NCBI GenBank assembly: GCA_900318625.1
Contig: ONLG01000042.1
Span: 1-42,088, forward strand
Length of the DNA stretch: 42,088 nucleotides
Direction of reading: 5' to 3'
Origin: an uncultured Prevotella sp.
Lineage (GTDB): Bacteria > Bacteroidota > Bacteroidia > Bacteroidales > Bacteroidaceae
The first letter of the stretch is position 1; each line of letters begins with the position of its first letter. The translations under genes were made by a program, and so were the position numbers. Below, in pieces: positions 1 to 8,356 of this stretch. The notes under the pieces are model-generated. The model was given only the letters and a program-made list of their open reading frames with translations. It had not been told where the DNA came from and made no database searches.

Positions 1-148
1 AACCCCTCCCCAAGGGTTGAAGGCTCAGGCGAACCTACCCCTAACCCCTCCCCAAGGGAGGAAGGCTCAGGCGAACCCACCCCTAACCCCTCCCCAAGGG
101 AGGGAGGCTCAGGCGAACCCACCCCTAACCCCTCCCCAAGGGAGGGGG
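1..148. repeat. 42-bp tandem repeat inside trmO
   Basis: Three consecutive 42-bp units start at 1, 43 and 85, with a partial fourth at 127-148. Each unit holds CCCCTCCCCAAGGGAGG followed by CTCAGGCGAACCCACCCCTA. Units differ at only a few bases. 42 is divisible by three, so changes in copy number keep the trmO frame. The core CCCTCCCCAAGGGAGGG is palindromic and resembles the intergenic G/C palindromes near 25105, 25755 and 32290. Confidence 0.9.
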
Positions 149-437
149 ATTTGGCAGTGTGTGGTGTTTCAGCACTTTTCTCTTGCTCTTTATGGGAACC
201 TCCTTGCCCCTTGTTGGCAGAGAATCCCCATATCAGCCAGAGGTGGGAGAAGTCTTCGAGTCCGCGCAGAGCCTCCTTCCTGTTGTATGGCGGCAGCAGT
301 TTGATGCGCCCTCGGAGGTGCTCGGAGAGTCCGCTTTGGCGCGGAACGCCGAACTTCGTGGCAAAAGGCGACTGGAAGACGGCTATCGGTTCTATGACGT
401 GCGCTCTGTCAGCGGATGATGTTTTCTCTCTTGCCAT
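1..437 (-). CDS. trmO: TrmO (TsaA-like) tRNA m6t6A37 methyltransferase, 5' part, with in-frame tandem repeat
   Basis: The start codon is the ATG at 435-437 and the frame stays open to the window edge (145 codons), so the 3' end is missing. TrmO uses S-adenosylmethionine to N6-methylate threonylcarbamoyladenosine 37 in tRNAs. The family is recognised from residues 17-76: an IEPIAVFQSPFATKFGVPRQ block, then RGRIKLLPPYN, then ALRGLEDFSHLWLIWGFS. In ordinary homologues a WSPTVRPPRLGGN-like block follows directly. Here about 20 polar residues come first, followed by a 14-residue unit SLGEGLGVGSPEPP repeated three times and entering a fourth copy at the edge. The repeat is the 42-bp DNA repeat read in frame. 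The start lies inside the end of the transporter gene at 392-1369 (46-bp overlap), which suggests co-transcription. The family call is secure; whether the enzyme is active cannot be judged without the rest. Confidence 0.85.
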   Translation of the reverse strand, partial: MAREKTSSADRAHVIEPIAVFQSPFATKFGVPRQSGLSEHLRGRIKLLPPYNRKEALRGLEDFSHLWLIWGFSANKGQGGSHKEQEKSAETPHTAKSPSLGEGLGVGSPEPPSLGEGLGVGSPEPSSLGEGLGVGSPEPSTLGEG

Positions 438-1369
438 ATCTCAATACTGTTTATAATGTTTTGCCAGAGAATGTAGCAGCCCGGTCCTACGGAGGACAAC
501 GGGTTCAGGTAGGCGTATGAAATCCAGATGGCGAAAGCCGTGTTCTTCTGTCCCAGAGCCTGTCCGGCGCACACCGTTGCCCCGAAGAAGTGGCCAATGT
601 AGCGGCCCACGCTGAACTGCACTATGCACAGCACCAGTCCGAGCAGTGCTATGGTGAAGAGGAAGCCCACGGTGGTGTCGGCGTTGCAGATGTTCTTCAC
701 CGTAGTGCCGGTGACTATGGCCAGCGAAGCGGCCCAGAGGTAGTAGCTCAAGTCCTTGACCGACACTATGCGTCGGTGCAGGCGGTGCATTGAATGTTTC
801 ACTATGAACGCCAGCAACATGGGCAACAGCAGCACCGTACACACCTCGTAGAGTATCTTAGAGAAAGCCTGGAGGAAGGTGATGTGGGCTGCCTTGTCGA
901 TGATGGGGAAGCAGATGGGTATGAGTGTGGCCGTGATGAAGTTGGAGAGGAACGTGTAGGTGGTCATCTCCTCGAGCGAGCCGCCCAGCTTCTGCGTCAC
1001 CACGGCAGCCGCCGCAGCCGCCGGGCCGATTATGCAGGTAAGTATGGCTTCGAGCAGAATGAGGTTGCGCCCCGTGATATGGAACGTCACGATGGCTCCG
1101 ACGATGATGGCGACGAACAATATTTGGAACAGTGCCACCCACCAGTGCCACGGCACGGGTCTGAGACGGCGGAAATCAACCTTGCAGAACGTCACGAAGA
1201 GGATGCAGAACATGAACAGTGGCAGTATGGCATCGAACACCGGGGCAAAGAACAGGGCTGCCGAGGCAAGCTGCGGAGTGTAGGCAAAGGTGAGGTAGAC
1301 GGCTGTTCCGAACGCCATTGCCACGGGAAGGGTCCAGTTTTTCAGAAATCTAACAAACGACATAAGCAT
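392..1369 (-). CDS. BASS-like (bile acid:sodium symporter superfamily) membrane transporter
   Basis: This 325-residue protein is almost entirely hydrophobic, with roughly nine or ten membrane helices and no signal peptide. It is probably an inner-membrane secondary transporter. Features typical of the bile-acid:sodium-symporter-like group in Bacteroidota are the GPAAAAAAVVTQKLGG stretch near residue 115 and the C-terminal GQKNTAFAIWISYAYLNPLS followed by a GPGCYILWQN block. The substrate cannot be told from sequence. The 3' end overlaps the start of trmO by 46 bp. The start at 1369 fits because hydrophobic sequence begins within ten residues. The superfamily assignment is fairly good; membership of the bile-acid branch itself is less sure. 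Confidence 0.7.
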   Translation of the reverse strand: MLMSFVRFLKNWTLPVAMAFGTAVYLTFAYTPQLASAALFFAPVFDAILPLFMFCILFVTFCKVDFRRLRPVPWHWWVALFQILFVAIIVGAIVTFHITGRNLILLEAILTCIIGPAAAAAAVVTQKLGGSLEEMTTYTFLSNFITATLIPICFPIIDKAAHITFLQAFSKILYEVCTVLLLPMLLAFIVKHSMHRLHRRIVSVKDLSYYLWAASLAIVTGTTVKNICNADTTVGFLFTIALLGLVLCIVQFSVGRYIGHFFGATVCAGQALGQKNTAFAIWISYAYLNPLSSVGPGCYILWQNIINSIEIWQERKHHPLTERTS

Positions 1370-1557
1370 CAGTTATCTGGCCGCGAAGGTAATAAATATA
1401 TTCAACTTCTGCAAACTCATGGCCGAAGAGGGGGTGGGGCAGGGGATGAAACCATGATAAGCACACTCGGGAAGCTGCCTTGGGCGGTCGGGAAAAAACT
1501 TTCAGGGCTGAATTAAAACTTTTTATCCGAGGATAAGTGGCATAAAGAAAAAAGTGA

Positions 1558-1565
1558 TATATTTG
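1558..1565 (+). promoter_or_regulatory. Bacteroidota -7 box upstream of the DUF4160 gene
   Basis: TATATTTG matches TAnnTTTG exactly and is followed by C. It lies 25 bp before the ATG at 1590. No clear -33 TTG was seen. Confidence 0.55.
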
Positions 1566-1589
1566 CAATATGATTGATACAGAAGAACT

Positions 1590-1823
1590 ATGCCAACACT
1601 GCTAATAGCTTTCGGACTGAGGTTCTATTTCTATCTGGACGAGCATGACCCCATTCATGTTCACATTGATTGTGCCGGACGAAAGGCAAAGATAGCCCTC
1701 GAGCCCGAGATAGAGGTGATATACAACAAAGGATTGAAAGAAAAGGAGCTGCGTAAGGCAGTGGATACTTGTATTATTTACCGAGAGGACTTCATGGCAG
1801 AGTGGCATAGGAGGTTTGACTAA
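1590..1823 (+). CDS. DUF4160 domain protein
   Basis: This small protein of 77 residues matches the DUF4160 pattern over its whole length: an N-terminal FGLRFYFYLDEHDPIHVHI block, then a short strand region (AKIALEPEIEV), a helix rich in KE, and a WHRRF end. The HDPIHVH segment is the family's signature. The family's biochemical function is unknown to me. DUF4160 genes very often sit next to DUF2442 genes, and the two together look like a toxin-antitoxin-type module, which is inference. The next gene starts 14 bp downstream and is DUF2442-like, so they form a two-gene operon. The start is the first ATG after the TAnnTTTG box. Confidence 0.85.
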   Translation: MPTLLIAFGLRFYFYLDEHDPIHVHIDCAGRKAKIALEPEIEVIYNKGLKEKELRKAVDTCIIYREDFMAEWHRRFD

Positions 1824-1837
1824 TAACTAATAGCTTT

Positions 1838-2254
1838 ATGGAGAGGATAAAGAACATCTGGTTTGACGGCGGTCGCATCAATATGCTGACGCGTAGCGGC
1901 CTCACATTCAGCCGTCCGCTTGAGGCTTTTCCTGAGCTGAAAGATGCCAGTACAGCCGAGCGTAATGACTATTCGGTGAGTGCCGACGGAGAGGACATTC
2001 GTTGGGAATGTCTTGATGCCGATATTCACGTGTCGAGTTTTTTTGTCAGCGGCGAGCCCGATTACGACAATCAGGTAGCCCGAATATTTGCTCGTTTCCC
2101 ATGGATTGATGCTTCGGAGGTTGCGAAAGCTATGGGCATAAGCAAGAGTCTGATGGATAAATACATATACGGGATGGCTGTTCCGCCCCCTCAACGGATG
2201 GAAAAGCTTAAGGAAACGCTCCATGCAATGGGGCGAGAGCTGGTTACGGCATGA
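1838..2254 (+). CDS. DUF2442-like protein with C-terminal helix-turn-helix
   Basis: The 138-residue protein has two parts. Residues 1-75 resemble DUF2442: a strand-rich domain with an R-x-FPELKDASTAERNDYSV-like segment and IRWECLDADIHV. This is followed by a linker and a helix-turn-helix-like C-terminus at about 90-138 (FPWIDASEVAKAMGISKSLM, then a KLKETLHAMGREL helix). It probably binds DNA and may control its own operon with the DUF4160 partner. It ends against a hairpin terminator shared with convergent nagB. Antitoxin or regulator is inferred only from pairing and the HTH. Confidence 0.7.
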   Translation: MERIKNIWFDGGRINMLTRSGLTFSRPLEAFPELKDASTAERNDYSVSADGEDIRWECLDADIHVSSFFVSGEPDYDNQVARIFARFPWIDASEVAKAMGISKSLMDKYIYGMAVPPPQRMEKLKETLHAMGRELVTA

Positions 2255-2267
2255 CCGTAAGGAAAAG

Positions 2268-2305
2268 AAGTTCCCCACAGTCGGCTTTCCGGCAGTGGGG
2301 AACTT
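2268..2305. terminator. Bidirectional terminator between the DUF2442 gene and nagB
   Basis: A perfect 11-bp stem, AAGTTCCCCAC / GTGGGGAACTT, encloses 16 nt. It lies between two convergent genes, so it can serve both strands. T-rich sequence follows on the plus strand. Confidence 0.8.
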
Positions 2306-2326
2306 ATTGTTTGTGGGAGTTGAAAC

Positions 2327-3118
2327 TTAGAGATTGTCTTTCTCAATGTCCTTGAAATACTTGTATGTGCTAACCTTCAGCTCGTCGGTGGCAGGCTCGT
2401 CGGCAACGATGATGCCGTGGCGGTGGGTCTGAAGGGCAGAGATGGTCCACTCGTGGGTAACGGCACCCTCTACGGCAGCTTTCAGTGCGCGTGCCTTGTG
2501 GTGTCCGTTGACGAGAATCATCACCTCGCGGGCATCCATCACGGTGCCTACTCCAACGGTGAGAGCCAGCTTGGGCACCTTGTTCACGTCGTTGTCGAAG
2601 AAGCGGCTGTTGGCAATGATGGTGTCGGTGGTGAGCGTTTTCACGCGAGTACGCGAGCTGAGCGACGAGTAAGGCTCGTTGAAGGCAATGTGTCCGTCGG
2701 GACCTATGCCTCCGAGAAAGAGGTCGATGCCTCCAGCCTCGGCTATCATCTCTTCGTAGTGAGCACATTCGGCCTCCAGGTCAGCGGCGTTACCGTTGAG
2801 GATATGAATGTTCTCTTTCGGGCAGTCGATATGGTCGAACAGGTTGCGGGCCATGAACGAGTGGTAGCTCTCGGGGTGCTCTTCGGGCAGTCCCACGTAT
2901 TCGTCCATGTTGAAAGTGAGTACGTTCTTAAACGAAACGCGCCCCTCGCGGTAGGCTTTCACCAGTTCGGCATACATTCCTTCGGGAGATGAACCGGTGG
3001 GAAGACCCAGCACAAAGGGCTTTTCGGGGGTGGGAGCGGCAGCGTTGATGCGCTCGATAACGTGATTGGCGGCCCAACGTGACATGGCCGCATAGTCAGG
3101 CTGAATGATTAGTCGCAT
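2327..3118 (-). CDS. nagB: Glucosamine-6-phosphate deaminase
   Basis: NagB converts glucosamine 6-phosphate to fructose 6-phosphate and ammonia, the last step of amino-sugar breakdown in the cytoplasm. The 263 residues match the E. coli enzyme in length (266) and numbering. Catalytic D72 is in FNMDEYVGL, and D141, H143 and E148 are in [14 protein letters not shown]. The phosphate-binding loop [12 protein letters not shown] is at 38-49. The gene has its own -7 box at 3153-3160 and is a single transcription unit ending at the shared terminator at 2268-2305. No other amino-sugar genes are adjacent. Confidence 0.97.
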   Translation of the reverse strand: MRLIIQPDYAAMSRWAANHVIERINAAAPTPEKPFVLGLPTGSSPEGMYAELVKAYREGRVSFKNVLTFNMDEYVGLPEEHPESYHSFMARNLFDHIDCPKENIHILNGNAADLEAECAHYEEMIAEAGGIDLFLGGIGPDGHIAFNEPYSSLSSRTRVKTLTTDTIIANSRFFDNDVNKVPKLALTVGVGTVMDAREVMILVNGHHKARALKAAVEGAVTHEWTISALQTHRHGIIVADEPATDELKVSTYKYFKDIEKDNL

Positions 3119-3152
3119 GATGATTTTCGTGTTTTATGTTAATAAATCGATG

Positions 3153-3160
3153 CAAAAATA
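3153..3160 (-). promoter_or_regulatory. -7 box of nagB
   Basis: On the minus strand the sequence reads TATTTTTG, an exact TAnnTTTG match, 35 bp before the nagB start. It is back to back with the hflX promoter in the 154-bp divergent gap. Confidence 0.6.
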
Positions 3161-3235
3161 ATCTTTTTGTCCGAAAAAGGCCGTCTGCCTTAAATAAAAA
3201 ATAACGCAAAGCGGCATTTTTCAATCTCTATTTCA

Positions 3236-3243
3236 TATCTTTG
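3236..3243 (+). promoter_or_regulatory. -7 box of the hflX operon
   Basis: TATCTTTG matches TAnnTTTG exactly and is followed by C. It lies 29 bp upstream of the hflX ATG. Confidence 0.6.
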
Positions 3244-3272
3244 CAGCTAAACAGAATGTTCAGCAGACAATA

Positions 3273-4562
3273 ATGAAAGAATTTGTAATATCCGAAGTCA
3301 AGGCCGAGACAGCCGTGCTCGTGGGCCTTATCACCCAAGAGCAGGACGAGGCGAAGACAAAGGAGTATCTTGACGAGCTGGAGTTCCTGGCCGATACAGC
3401 CGGAGCAGTCACCGTGAGGCGGTTTACGCAGCGCGTGGGTGGCCCGAGCAGCGTGACATACGTGGGCAAGGGCAAGCTCGAGGAGATACGGCAATACATA
3501 CAAAGACAGGAAGACATAGCCGACGAGTGCAACCAGCGCGGAGAGGAACTGACCCCGGAGACGAGTCCCGTGGGTATGGTGATATTCGATGATGAGCTTT
3601 CGGCAAAGCAGATGCGCAACATCGAGAAGGAGCTGAAGGTGAAAATCCTTGACCGCACGAGCCTCATTCTCGACATCTTTGCCATGAGGGCCCAGACCGC
3701 CAATGCCAAGACACAGGTGGAACTGGCCCAGTACAGATATATGCTGCCGCGATTGCAACGCCTGTGGACTCACCTTGAACGTCAGGGTGGCGGCTCCGGC
3801 GGCGGTGGCGGAAAAGGTACGGTGGGTCTGCGCGGTCCCGGTGAGACACAGCTTGAGATGGACCGCCGAATCATCCTGAACCGAATAACGCTGCTCAAAC
3901 AGCGGCTCCTGGAGATTGACAAGCAGAAAACCACTCAGCGCAAGAACCGTGGCAGGCTGATAAGAGTGGCTTTGGTGGGATATACCAACGTGGGAAAGTC
4001 GACCATAATGAACCTGCTCTCGAAGAGCGAGGTGTTTGCAGAGAACAAGCTCTTTGCCACTCTGGACACCACGGTGAGGAAAGTGGTGGTCGACAACCTG
4101 CCGTTCCTGCTCGCCGACACGGTGGGCTTCATTCGCAAACTGCCCACCGACCTGGTGGATTCGTTCAAGTCAACACTCGACGAGGTGCGCGAAGCCGACC
4201 TGCTGCTGCACGTTGTCGACATCTCTCACCCTGATTTTGAGGAGCAGATAGCAGTGGTTGAGAAGACACTTGCCGACTTGGGCTGCGCTGAAAAGCCGTC
4301 GATGATAGTTTTCAACAAGATTGACAACTACAGCTGGACCGAGAAAGACCCCGACGACCTTACGCCGCCGACGCGCGAAAACATATCTCTGGCCGAACTC
4401 AAACGCACGTGGATGGCCAAGATGGGCGACCAGTGCCTGTTTATCTCGGCACGTGAGAAGACCAACATAGAGGAGTTCCGCACCATATTATATAAGAAAG
4501 TGCGCGAGATGCACGTGCAGAAATATCCATATAACGATTTTCTTTACCCAACAGAAGAATAA
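3273..4562 (+). CDS. hflX: Ribosome-associated GTPase HflX
   Basis: HflX is a GTPase that binds the 50S subunit and splits stalled ribosomes after stress. The 429 residues show the full family layout. The N-terminal HflX domain occupies 1-170, with GKGKLEEI and FDDELSAKQMRNIE. A glycine-rich linker with GGGSGGGGGKG follows, leading into GLRGPGETQLEMDRR. The GTPase domain runs from about 230: G1 GYTNVGKS (236-243), G2 TLDTT (263-267), G3 DTVG (282-285), G4 NKID (348-351). It is the first gene of a probable operon: the DUF4954 gene starts only 10 bp downstream. Confidence 0.96.
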   Translation: MKEFVISEVKAETAVLVGLITQEQDEAKTKEYLDELEFLADTAGAVTVRRFTQRVGGPSSVTYVGKGKLEEIRQYIQRQEDIADECNQRGEELTPETSPVGMVIFDDELSAKQMRNIEKELKVKILDRTSLILDIFAMRAQTANAKTQVELAQYRYMLPRLQRLWTHLERQGGGSGGGGGKGTVGLRGPGETQLEMDRRIILNRITLLKQRLLEIDKQKTTQRKNRGRLIRVALVGYTNVGKSTIMNLLSKSEVFAENKLFATLDTTVRKVVVDNLPFLLADTVGFIRKLPTDLVDSFKSTLDEVREADLLLHVVDISHPDFEEQIAVVEKTLADLGCAEKPSMIVFNKIDNYSWTEKDPDDLTPPTRENISLAELKRTWMAKMGDQCLFISAREKTNIEEFRTILYKKVREMHVQKYPYNDFLYPTEE

Positions 4563-4572
4563 ACTTACTTAT

Positions 4573-6426
4573 ATGAAACAGTACAGACAGCTGACCTCTG
4601 AAGAGGTTTTGATTTTGAAAGAGAACAGTTGCTGGGCCGAAGACTGGAGCCGCGTGGTTGTGGCAGACGGCTTCCTGCCCAACTTCTTCCATCGTGTGAT
4701 GTTCTATGGCGACATTCAGCTCGGAACATTCGACAAACAAGTGGAGGTGAGCAGCGGCTTCACAAAGCACGCAGGCATCAACGATGCCACGCTCAGAAAC
4801 GTCACAGTGGGCGACAACTGCCTGATTGAGAAAGTGGGAAACTTCATCAACAACTACACTATCGGTGCCGACTGCTACATCTCTAACATCTGTACGATGG
4901 AGACAACAGAGGGCGCCACCTATGGCGAAGGACATCTGGTGTCGGTGCTCAACGAGATGGGCGACGGCAATGTGATACTCTTCACCGAGCTCAACAGCCA
5001 GTTGGCAGCGTTCATGGTGAAGCATTTCAACGACCGTCAGCTCAAGGAAACCATCCACCGGATGGTGAAAGAGGATGTGAAACTGACCAACCCGGAGCGC
5101 GGAACGATAGGCAACGGGGTGAAGATAATCAATACCAAGGAGATCACCAACACCGTGGTGTGCGACGACTGTGAGATAAGTGGAGCCTCGCGGCTGAGCG
5201 ACTGCACCATAATGAGCTCGAAGGACGACAGCGTTTATATCGGAACGGGCGTTATCTGCGAAAATTCAATCATCTCGAACGGCTGCTCCATCACCAACAG
5301 CGTTAAGATGCAGGACTGCTTTGTGGGCGAAGCCTGCCAGATAACCAACGGTTTCACGGCTGAGGCCAGCATCTTCTTTGCCAACTCTTTCATGGCAAAC
5401 GGCGAGGCGTGTGCCGCCTTCTGCGGACCATTCTCGGCCAGCCACCACAAGTCGAGCCTGCTCATTGGAGGCGAGTTCTCGTTCTACAATGCCGGCTCGA
5501 ACACCAATTTCTCGAACCATGCCTACAAGATGGGACCCCTCCACTACGGAACCTTGGAGCGCGGAACAAAGACCGCCAGTGGCTCATACGTGCTCATGCC
5601 GGCTACCATCGGTGCTTTCTCGGTTTGTTTCGGCAAGCTGATGCACCATCCCGATACCCGCTGCCTGCCGTTTTCTTACCTCATGGCCTACGGCGACACC
5701 ATGTATCTCGTTCCCGGACGCAATATCACCACCGTGGGACTCTATCGTGACATCAAGAAATGGCCCAAGCGCGACAAGCGTGCAGCCTCGTCGCGAAAGA
5801 GTATCATCAATTTCGACTGGCTCTCGCCGTTCACCGTGGGCGAGATTGTAGAGGGAAAGAAAATCCTGGAGGCCCTTCAGCAGGCTTCGGGCGACAATGT
5901 GTCGAGCTACAACTACCACGAATACGTCATCAACGCGTCGTCGCTGCGAAAGGGTATCAAGTATTACGACATAGCATTGCGCATTTATATGGGTGCTGTC
6001 TTGAAGCGAGCTGTGAAAGGCGGCTGGCTGGGCGAACCGCAGTCAGAAGTAGGAAAGGGTAAGTGGAACGACCTTTCAGGACTCCTTCTGCCCGAAAGCG
6101 AGGAGCAGCGCATCATCGACGACATCAAGGACGGTACGCTGGAGACTATCCAGGAGGTCAACGAACGCTTCCGCGAAATCAACGATAACTTCCGCAAATA
6201 TCAGTGGACGTGGTCTTATAACATGATACTCGACTACTACGGACTCACCGAACTCACCGAGGAAAACCTGAAACAGATACACAGCGACTATGTGAAGGCG
6301 CGCCGCGCATGGATTGCCGAGATACGCAAGGATGCCGAAAAGGAATACGCCATGGGCGATGTTGAGGACGATACGTTCAATAATTTCGTCGAGCAACTTG
6401 ACCACGAGATTGACTATGAGGAGTAG
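4573..6426 (+). CDS. DUF4954 family protein with left-handed beta-helix repeats
   Basis: This 617-residue protein matches the DUF4954 family, common in Bacteroidota and without an assigned reaction that I know of. Residues about 50-290 contain hexapeptide-like turns ([53 protein letters not shown]), which indicate a left-handed beta-helix like that of sugar-nucleotide acyl- or nucleotidyltransferases. The C-terminal third (about 400-617) is helical, with [13 protein letters not shown] and a very acidic end. There is no signal peptide, so it is probably cytoplasmic. It lies 10 bp after hflX and 50 bp before the fumarase gene, so all three may be one operon. A role in sugar or sugar-nucleotide metabolism is inference from fold only. 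Confidence 0.75.
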   Translation: MKQYRQLTSEEVLILKENSCWAEDWSRVVVADGFLPNFFHRVMFYGDIQLGTFDKQVEVSSGFTKHAGINDATLRNVTVGDNCLIEKVGNFINNYTIGADCYISNICTMETTEGATYGEGHLVSVLNEMGDGNVILFTELNSQLAAFMVKHFNDRQLKETIHRMVKEDVKLTNPERGTIGNGVKIINTKEITNTVVCDDCEISGASRLSDCTIMSSKDDSVYIGTGVICENSIISNGCSITNSVKMQDCFVGEACQITNGFTAEASIFFANSFMANGEACAAFCGPFSASHHKSSLLIGGEFSFYNAGSNTNFSNHAYKMGPLHYGTLERGTKTASGSYVLMPATIGAFSVCFGKLMHHPDTRCLPFSYLMAYGDTMYLVPGRNITTVGLYRDIKKWPKRDKRAASSRKSIINFDWLSPFTVGEIVEGKKILEALQQASGDNVSSYNYHEYVINASSLRKGIKYYDIALRIYMGAVLKRAVKGGWLGEPQSEVGKGKWNDLSGLLLPESEEQRIIDDIKDGTLETIQEVNERFREINDNFRKYQWTWSYNMILDYYGLTELTEENLKQIHSDYVKARRAWIAEIRKDAEKEYAMGDVEDDTFNNFVEQLDHEIDYEE

Positions 6427-6476
6427 AACAGCCCCTGGCAAGCACCAAAGACCAAAACTTTAAATCAGATATTATT

Positions 6477-8129
6477 ATGGCAAACAAACCAGAATTCAAG
6501 TATGCTCCTATGTTTCAGCTGGGAGAAGACACCACAGAGTATCGCCTGTTGAGCACCGAAGGTGTTTCGGTTGCAGAGTTTGAAGGCAAGGAAATTGTGA
6601 AAGTGAGCCCCGAGGCGCTCACGTTGCTGGCTCAGCAGGCTTTCCACGACGTGGAGTTCATGCTTCGCCGTGAGCACAACGAGCAGGTGGCAGCTATCCT
6701 GAACGACCCGGAGGCCAGCGACAACGACAAGTACGTGGCCTTGCAGTTCCTCCGCAATGCCGAGACAGCCTGCAAGGGAGTGCTGCCTTTCTGCCAGGAC
6801 ACGGGCACAGCCATCATCCACGGCGAGAAGGGACAGCAGGTGTGGACCGGCTTCGAGGACGAGGAGGCTCTCTCGCGCGGTGTCTACAACACCTTCACCG
6901 AGGACAACCTGCGCTACTCGCAGAACGCTCCGCTGACGATGTATGACGAAGTCAACACCCGTTGCAACCTGCCGGCGCAGATCGATATCGAAGCCACGGA
7001 GGGTGCGGAATACCGGTTCGTGATGGTGGCAAAGGGCGGTGGCTCGGCCAACAAGACCTATTTCTACCCCATGACCAAGGCTACCATCCAGAACGAAGGC
7101 ACATTGCTGCCCTTCCTCGTTGAGAAAATGAAGAGCCTCGGCACGGCAGCCTGCCCGCCATATCATATCGCATTCGTCATCGGAGGCACCTCGGCAGAGA
7201 AGAATCTGCTCACCGTGAAGCTGGCTTCGATAAAGTATTACGACTCGCTGCCTACCACAGGCGACGAAACAGGACGTGCTTTCCGCGACATAGACCTGGA
7301 GAACAAGCTCCTCGAAGAGGCTCACAAGATTGGTCTCGGAGCACAGTTCGGCGGCAAGGCACTGGCTCACGACATCCGCGTTGTGCGCCTGCCGCGTCAC
7401 GGTGCGTCGTGTCCTATTGGCATGGGAGTGAGCTGCTCGGCAGACCGCAACATCAAAGCGAAAATCAACCGCGACGGTATATGGCTCGAGAAGATGGACA
7501 GCAACCCCGCAGAACTTATCCCGGCAGAGTTTGCCAAGGCCGGCGAGGGTGCCAACGCTATTGTTATCGACCTCGACAAAGGCATTGATGCAGTCCGCAA
7601 GGAGCTTACAAAGTACCCCGTGAGCACCCGTGTGAACCTCAAGGGCACCATTATCGTTGCACGCGACATTGCCCATGCCAAGCTGAAAGCACGTTTGGAT
7701 GCTGGCGAGGATATGCCGCAGTACTTCAAAGACCATCCTATTCTCTATGCCGGACCGGCCAAGACTCCCGCCGGTTATCCCTGCGGCTCAATGGGTCCGA
7801 CCACTGCCAACCGCATGGATCCATACGTAGACGAGTTCCAGGACCACGGCGCAAGCCTCGTGATGATAGCAAAGGGCAACCGCTCGCAGGTGGTAACAGA
7901 TGCTTGCAAGAAGCATGGCGGTTTCTATCTGGGCACCATCGGAGGTGTGGCGGCAGTGCTCTCGCAGTCGAGCATCAAGTCTATTGAGTGCGTGGAATAT
8001 CCCGAGCTGGGCATGGAAGCAATCTGGCGCATCACCGTTGAGGACTTCCCGGCCTTTATCTTGGTCGACGACAAGGGCAACGACTTCTTCCAGCAGCTCA
8101 AGCCCTGGACCCCGACGTGTGGCAAATAG
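6477..8129 (+). CDS. fumA: Fumarate hydratase class I ([4Fe-4S])
   Basis: This enzyme interconverts fumarate and malate using a [4Fe-4S] cluster. The 550 residues match the length of E. coli FumA (548). The three expected cluster cysteines line up: C106 in [11 protein letters not shown]226 in GTAACPPYH and C320 in [11 protein letters not shown]. Other family blocks are [14 protein letters not shown] and [15 protein letters not shown]. In anaerobic Bacteroidota it serves the reductive branch making succinate from oxaloacetate, so fumarate is likely the product in vivo. It is the last gene of the hflX group and is followed by a strong hairpin terminator. The fumA symbol is by similarity; fumB would fit equally. 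Confidence 0.95.
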   Translation: MANKPEFKYAPMFQLGEDTTEYRLLSTEGVSVAEFEGKEIVKVSPEALTLLAQQAFHDVEFMLRREHNEQVAAILNDPEASDNDKYVALQFLRNAETACKGVLPFCQDTGTAIIHGEKGQQVWTGFEDEEALSRGVYNTFTEDNLRYSQNAPLTMYDEVNTRCNLPAQIDIEATEGAEYRFVMVAKGGGSANKTYFYPMTKATIQNEGTLLPFLVEKMKSLGTAACPPYHIAFVIGGTSAEKNLLTVKLASIKYYDSLPTTGDETGRAFRDIDLENKLLEEAHKIGLGAQFGGKALAHDIRVVRLPRHGASCPIGMGVSCSADRNIKAKINRDGIWLEKMDSNPAELIPAEFAKAGEGANAIVIDLDKGIDAVRKELTKYPVSTRVNLKGTIIVARDIAHAKLKARLDAGEDMPQYFKDHPILYAGPAKTPAGYPCGSMGPTTANRMDPYVDEFQDHGASLVMIAKGNRSQVVTDACKKHGGFYLGTIGGVAAVLSQSSIKSIECVEYPELGMEAIWRITVEDFPAFILVDDKGNDFFQQLKPWTPTCGK

Positions 8130-8177
8130 CCTTATAATATAATAAGGTGTAGCCTTATATCAGTACGATTACAATCA

Positions 8178-8216
8178 GAGCGCAGATGGACAGCATGTCC
8201 GTCTGTGCTTTTTTAT
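8178..8216 (+). terminator. Terminator after the fumarase gene
   Basis: A 13-bp stem (GCGCAGATGGACA / TGTCCGTCTGTGC, with two G-T pairs) and a three-base loop are followed by CTTTTTTATT. Confidence 0.85.
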
Positions 8217-8310
8217 TGGCTAAGAAGCTATAAATATGTGATTTATATGTGTTAATAAGATAAAGATATAAATCATTAGCACGTTAGTGCTTATTGTGAA
8301 CGAAAATGCC

Positions 8311-8318
8311 CACCTTTG
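8311..8318 (+). promoter_or_regulatory. Possible -7 box of the M6 protease gene
   Basis: CACCTTTG differs from TAnnTTTG only in the first base and is followed by CAG. It lies 38 bp before the ATG. No well-spaced -33 TTG is visible. Confidence 0.35.
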
Positions 8319-8356
8319 CAGACGGAAATAATTATAACCCAAACAATTAAGATACT

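Noticed and set aside
1-148. Possible CRISPR array
   Set aside because: The units are contiguous 42-bp copies with no unique spacers, and are read in frame within trmO.
17-456. Plus-strand frames at the left end
   Set aside because: They overlap trmO, which has clear homology on the minus strand, and include the 42-bp repeat.
6465-7736. Minus-strand open frame (423 codons) opposite the fumarase gene
   Set aside because: It is a shadow of the fumarase codons, rich in Cys, His and Val with no domain, no promoter and no ribosome-binding site.
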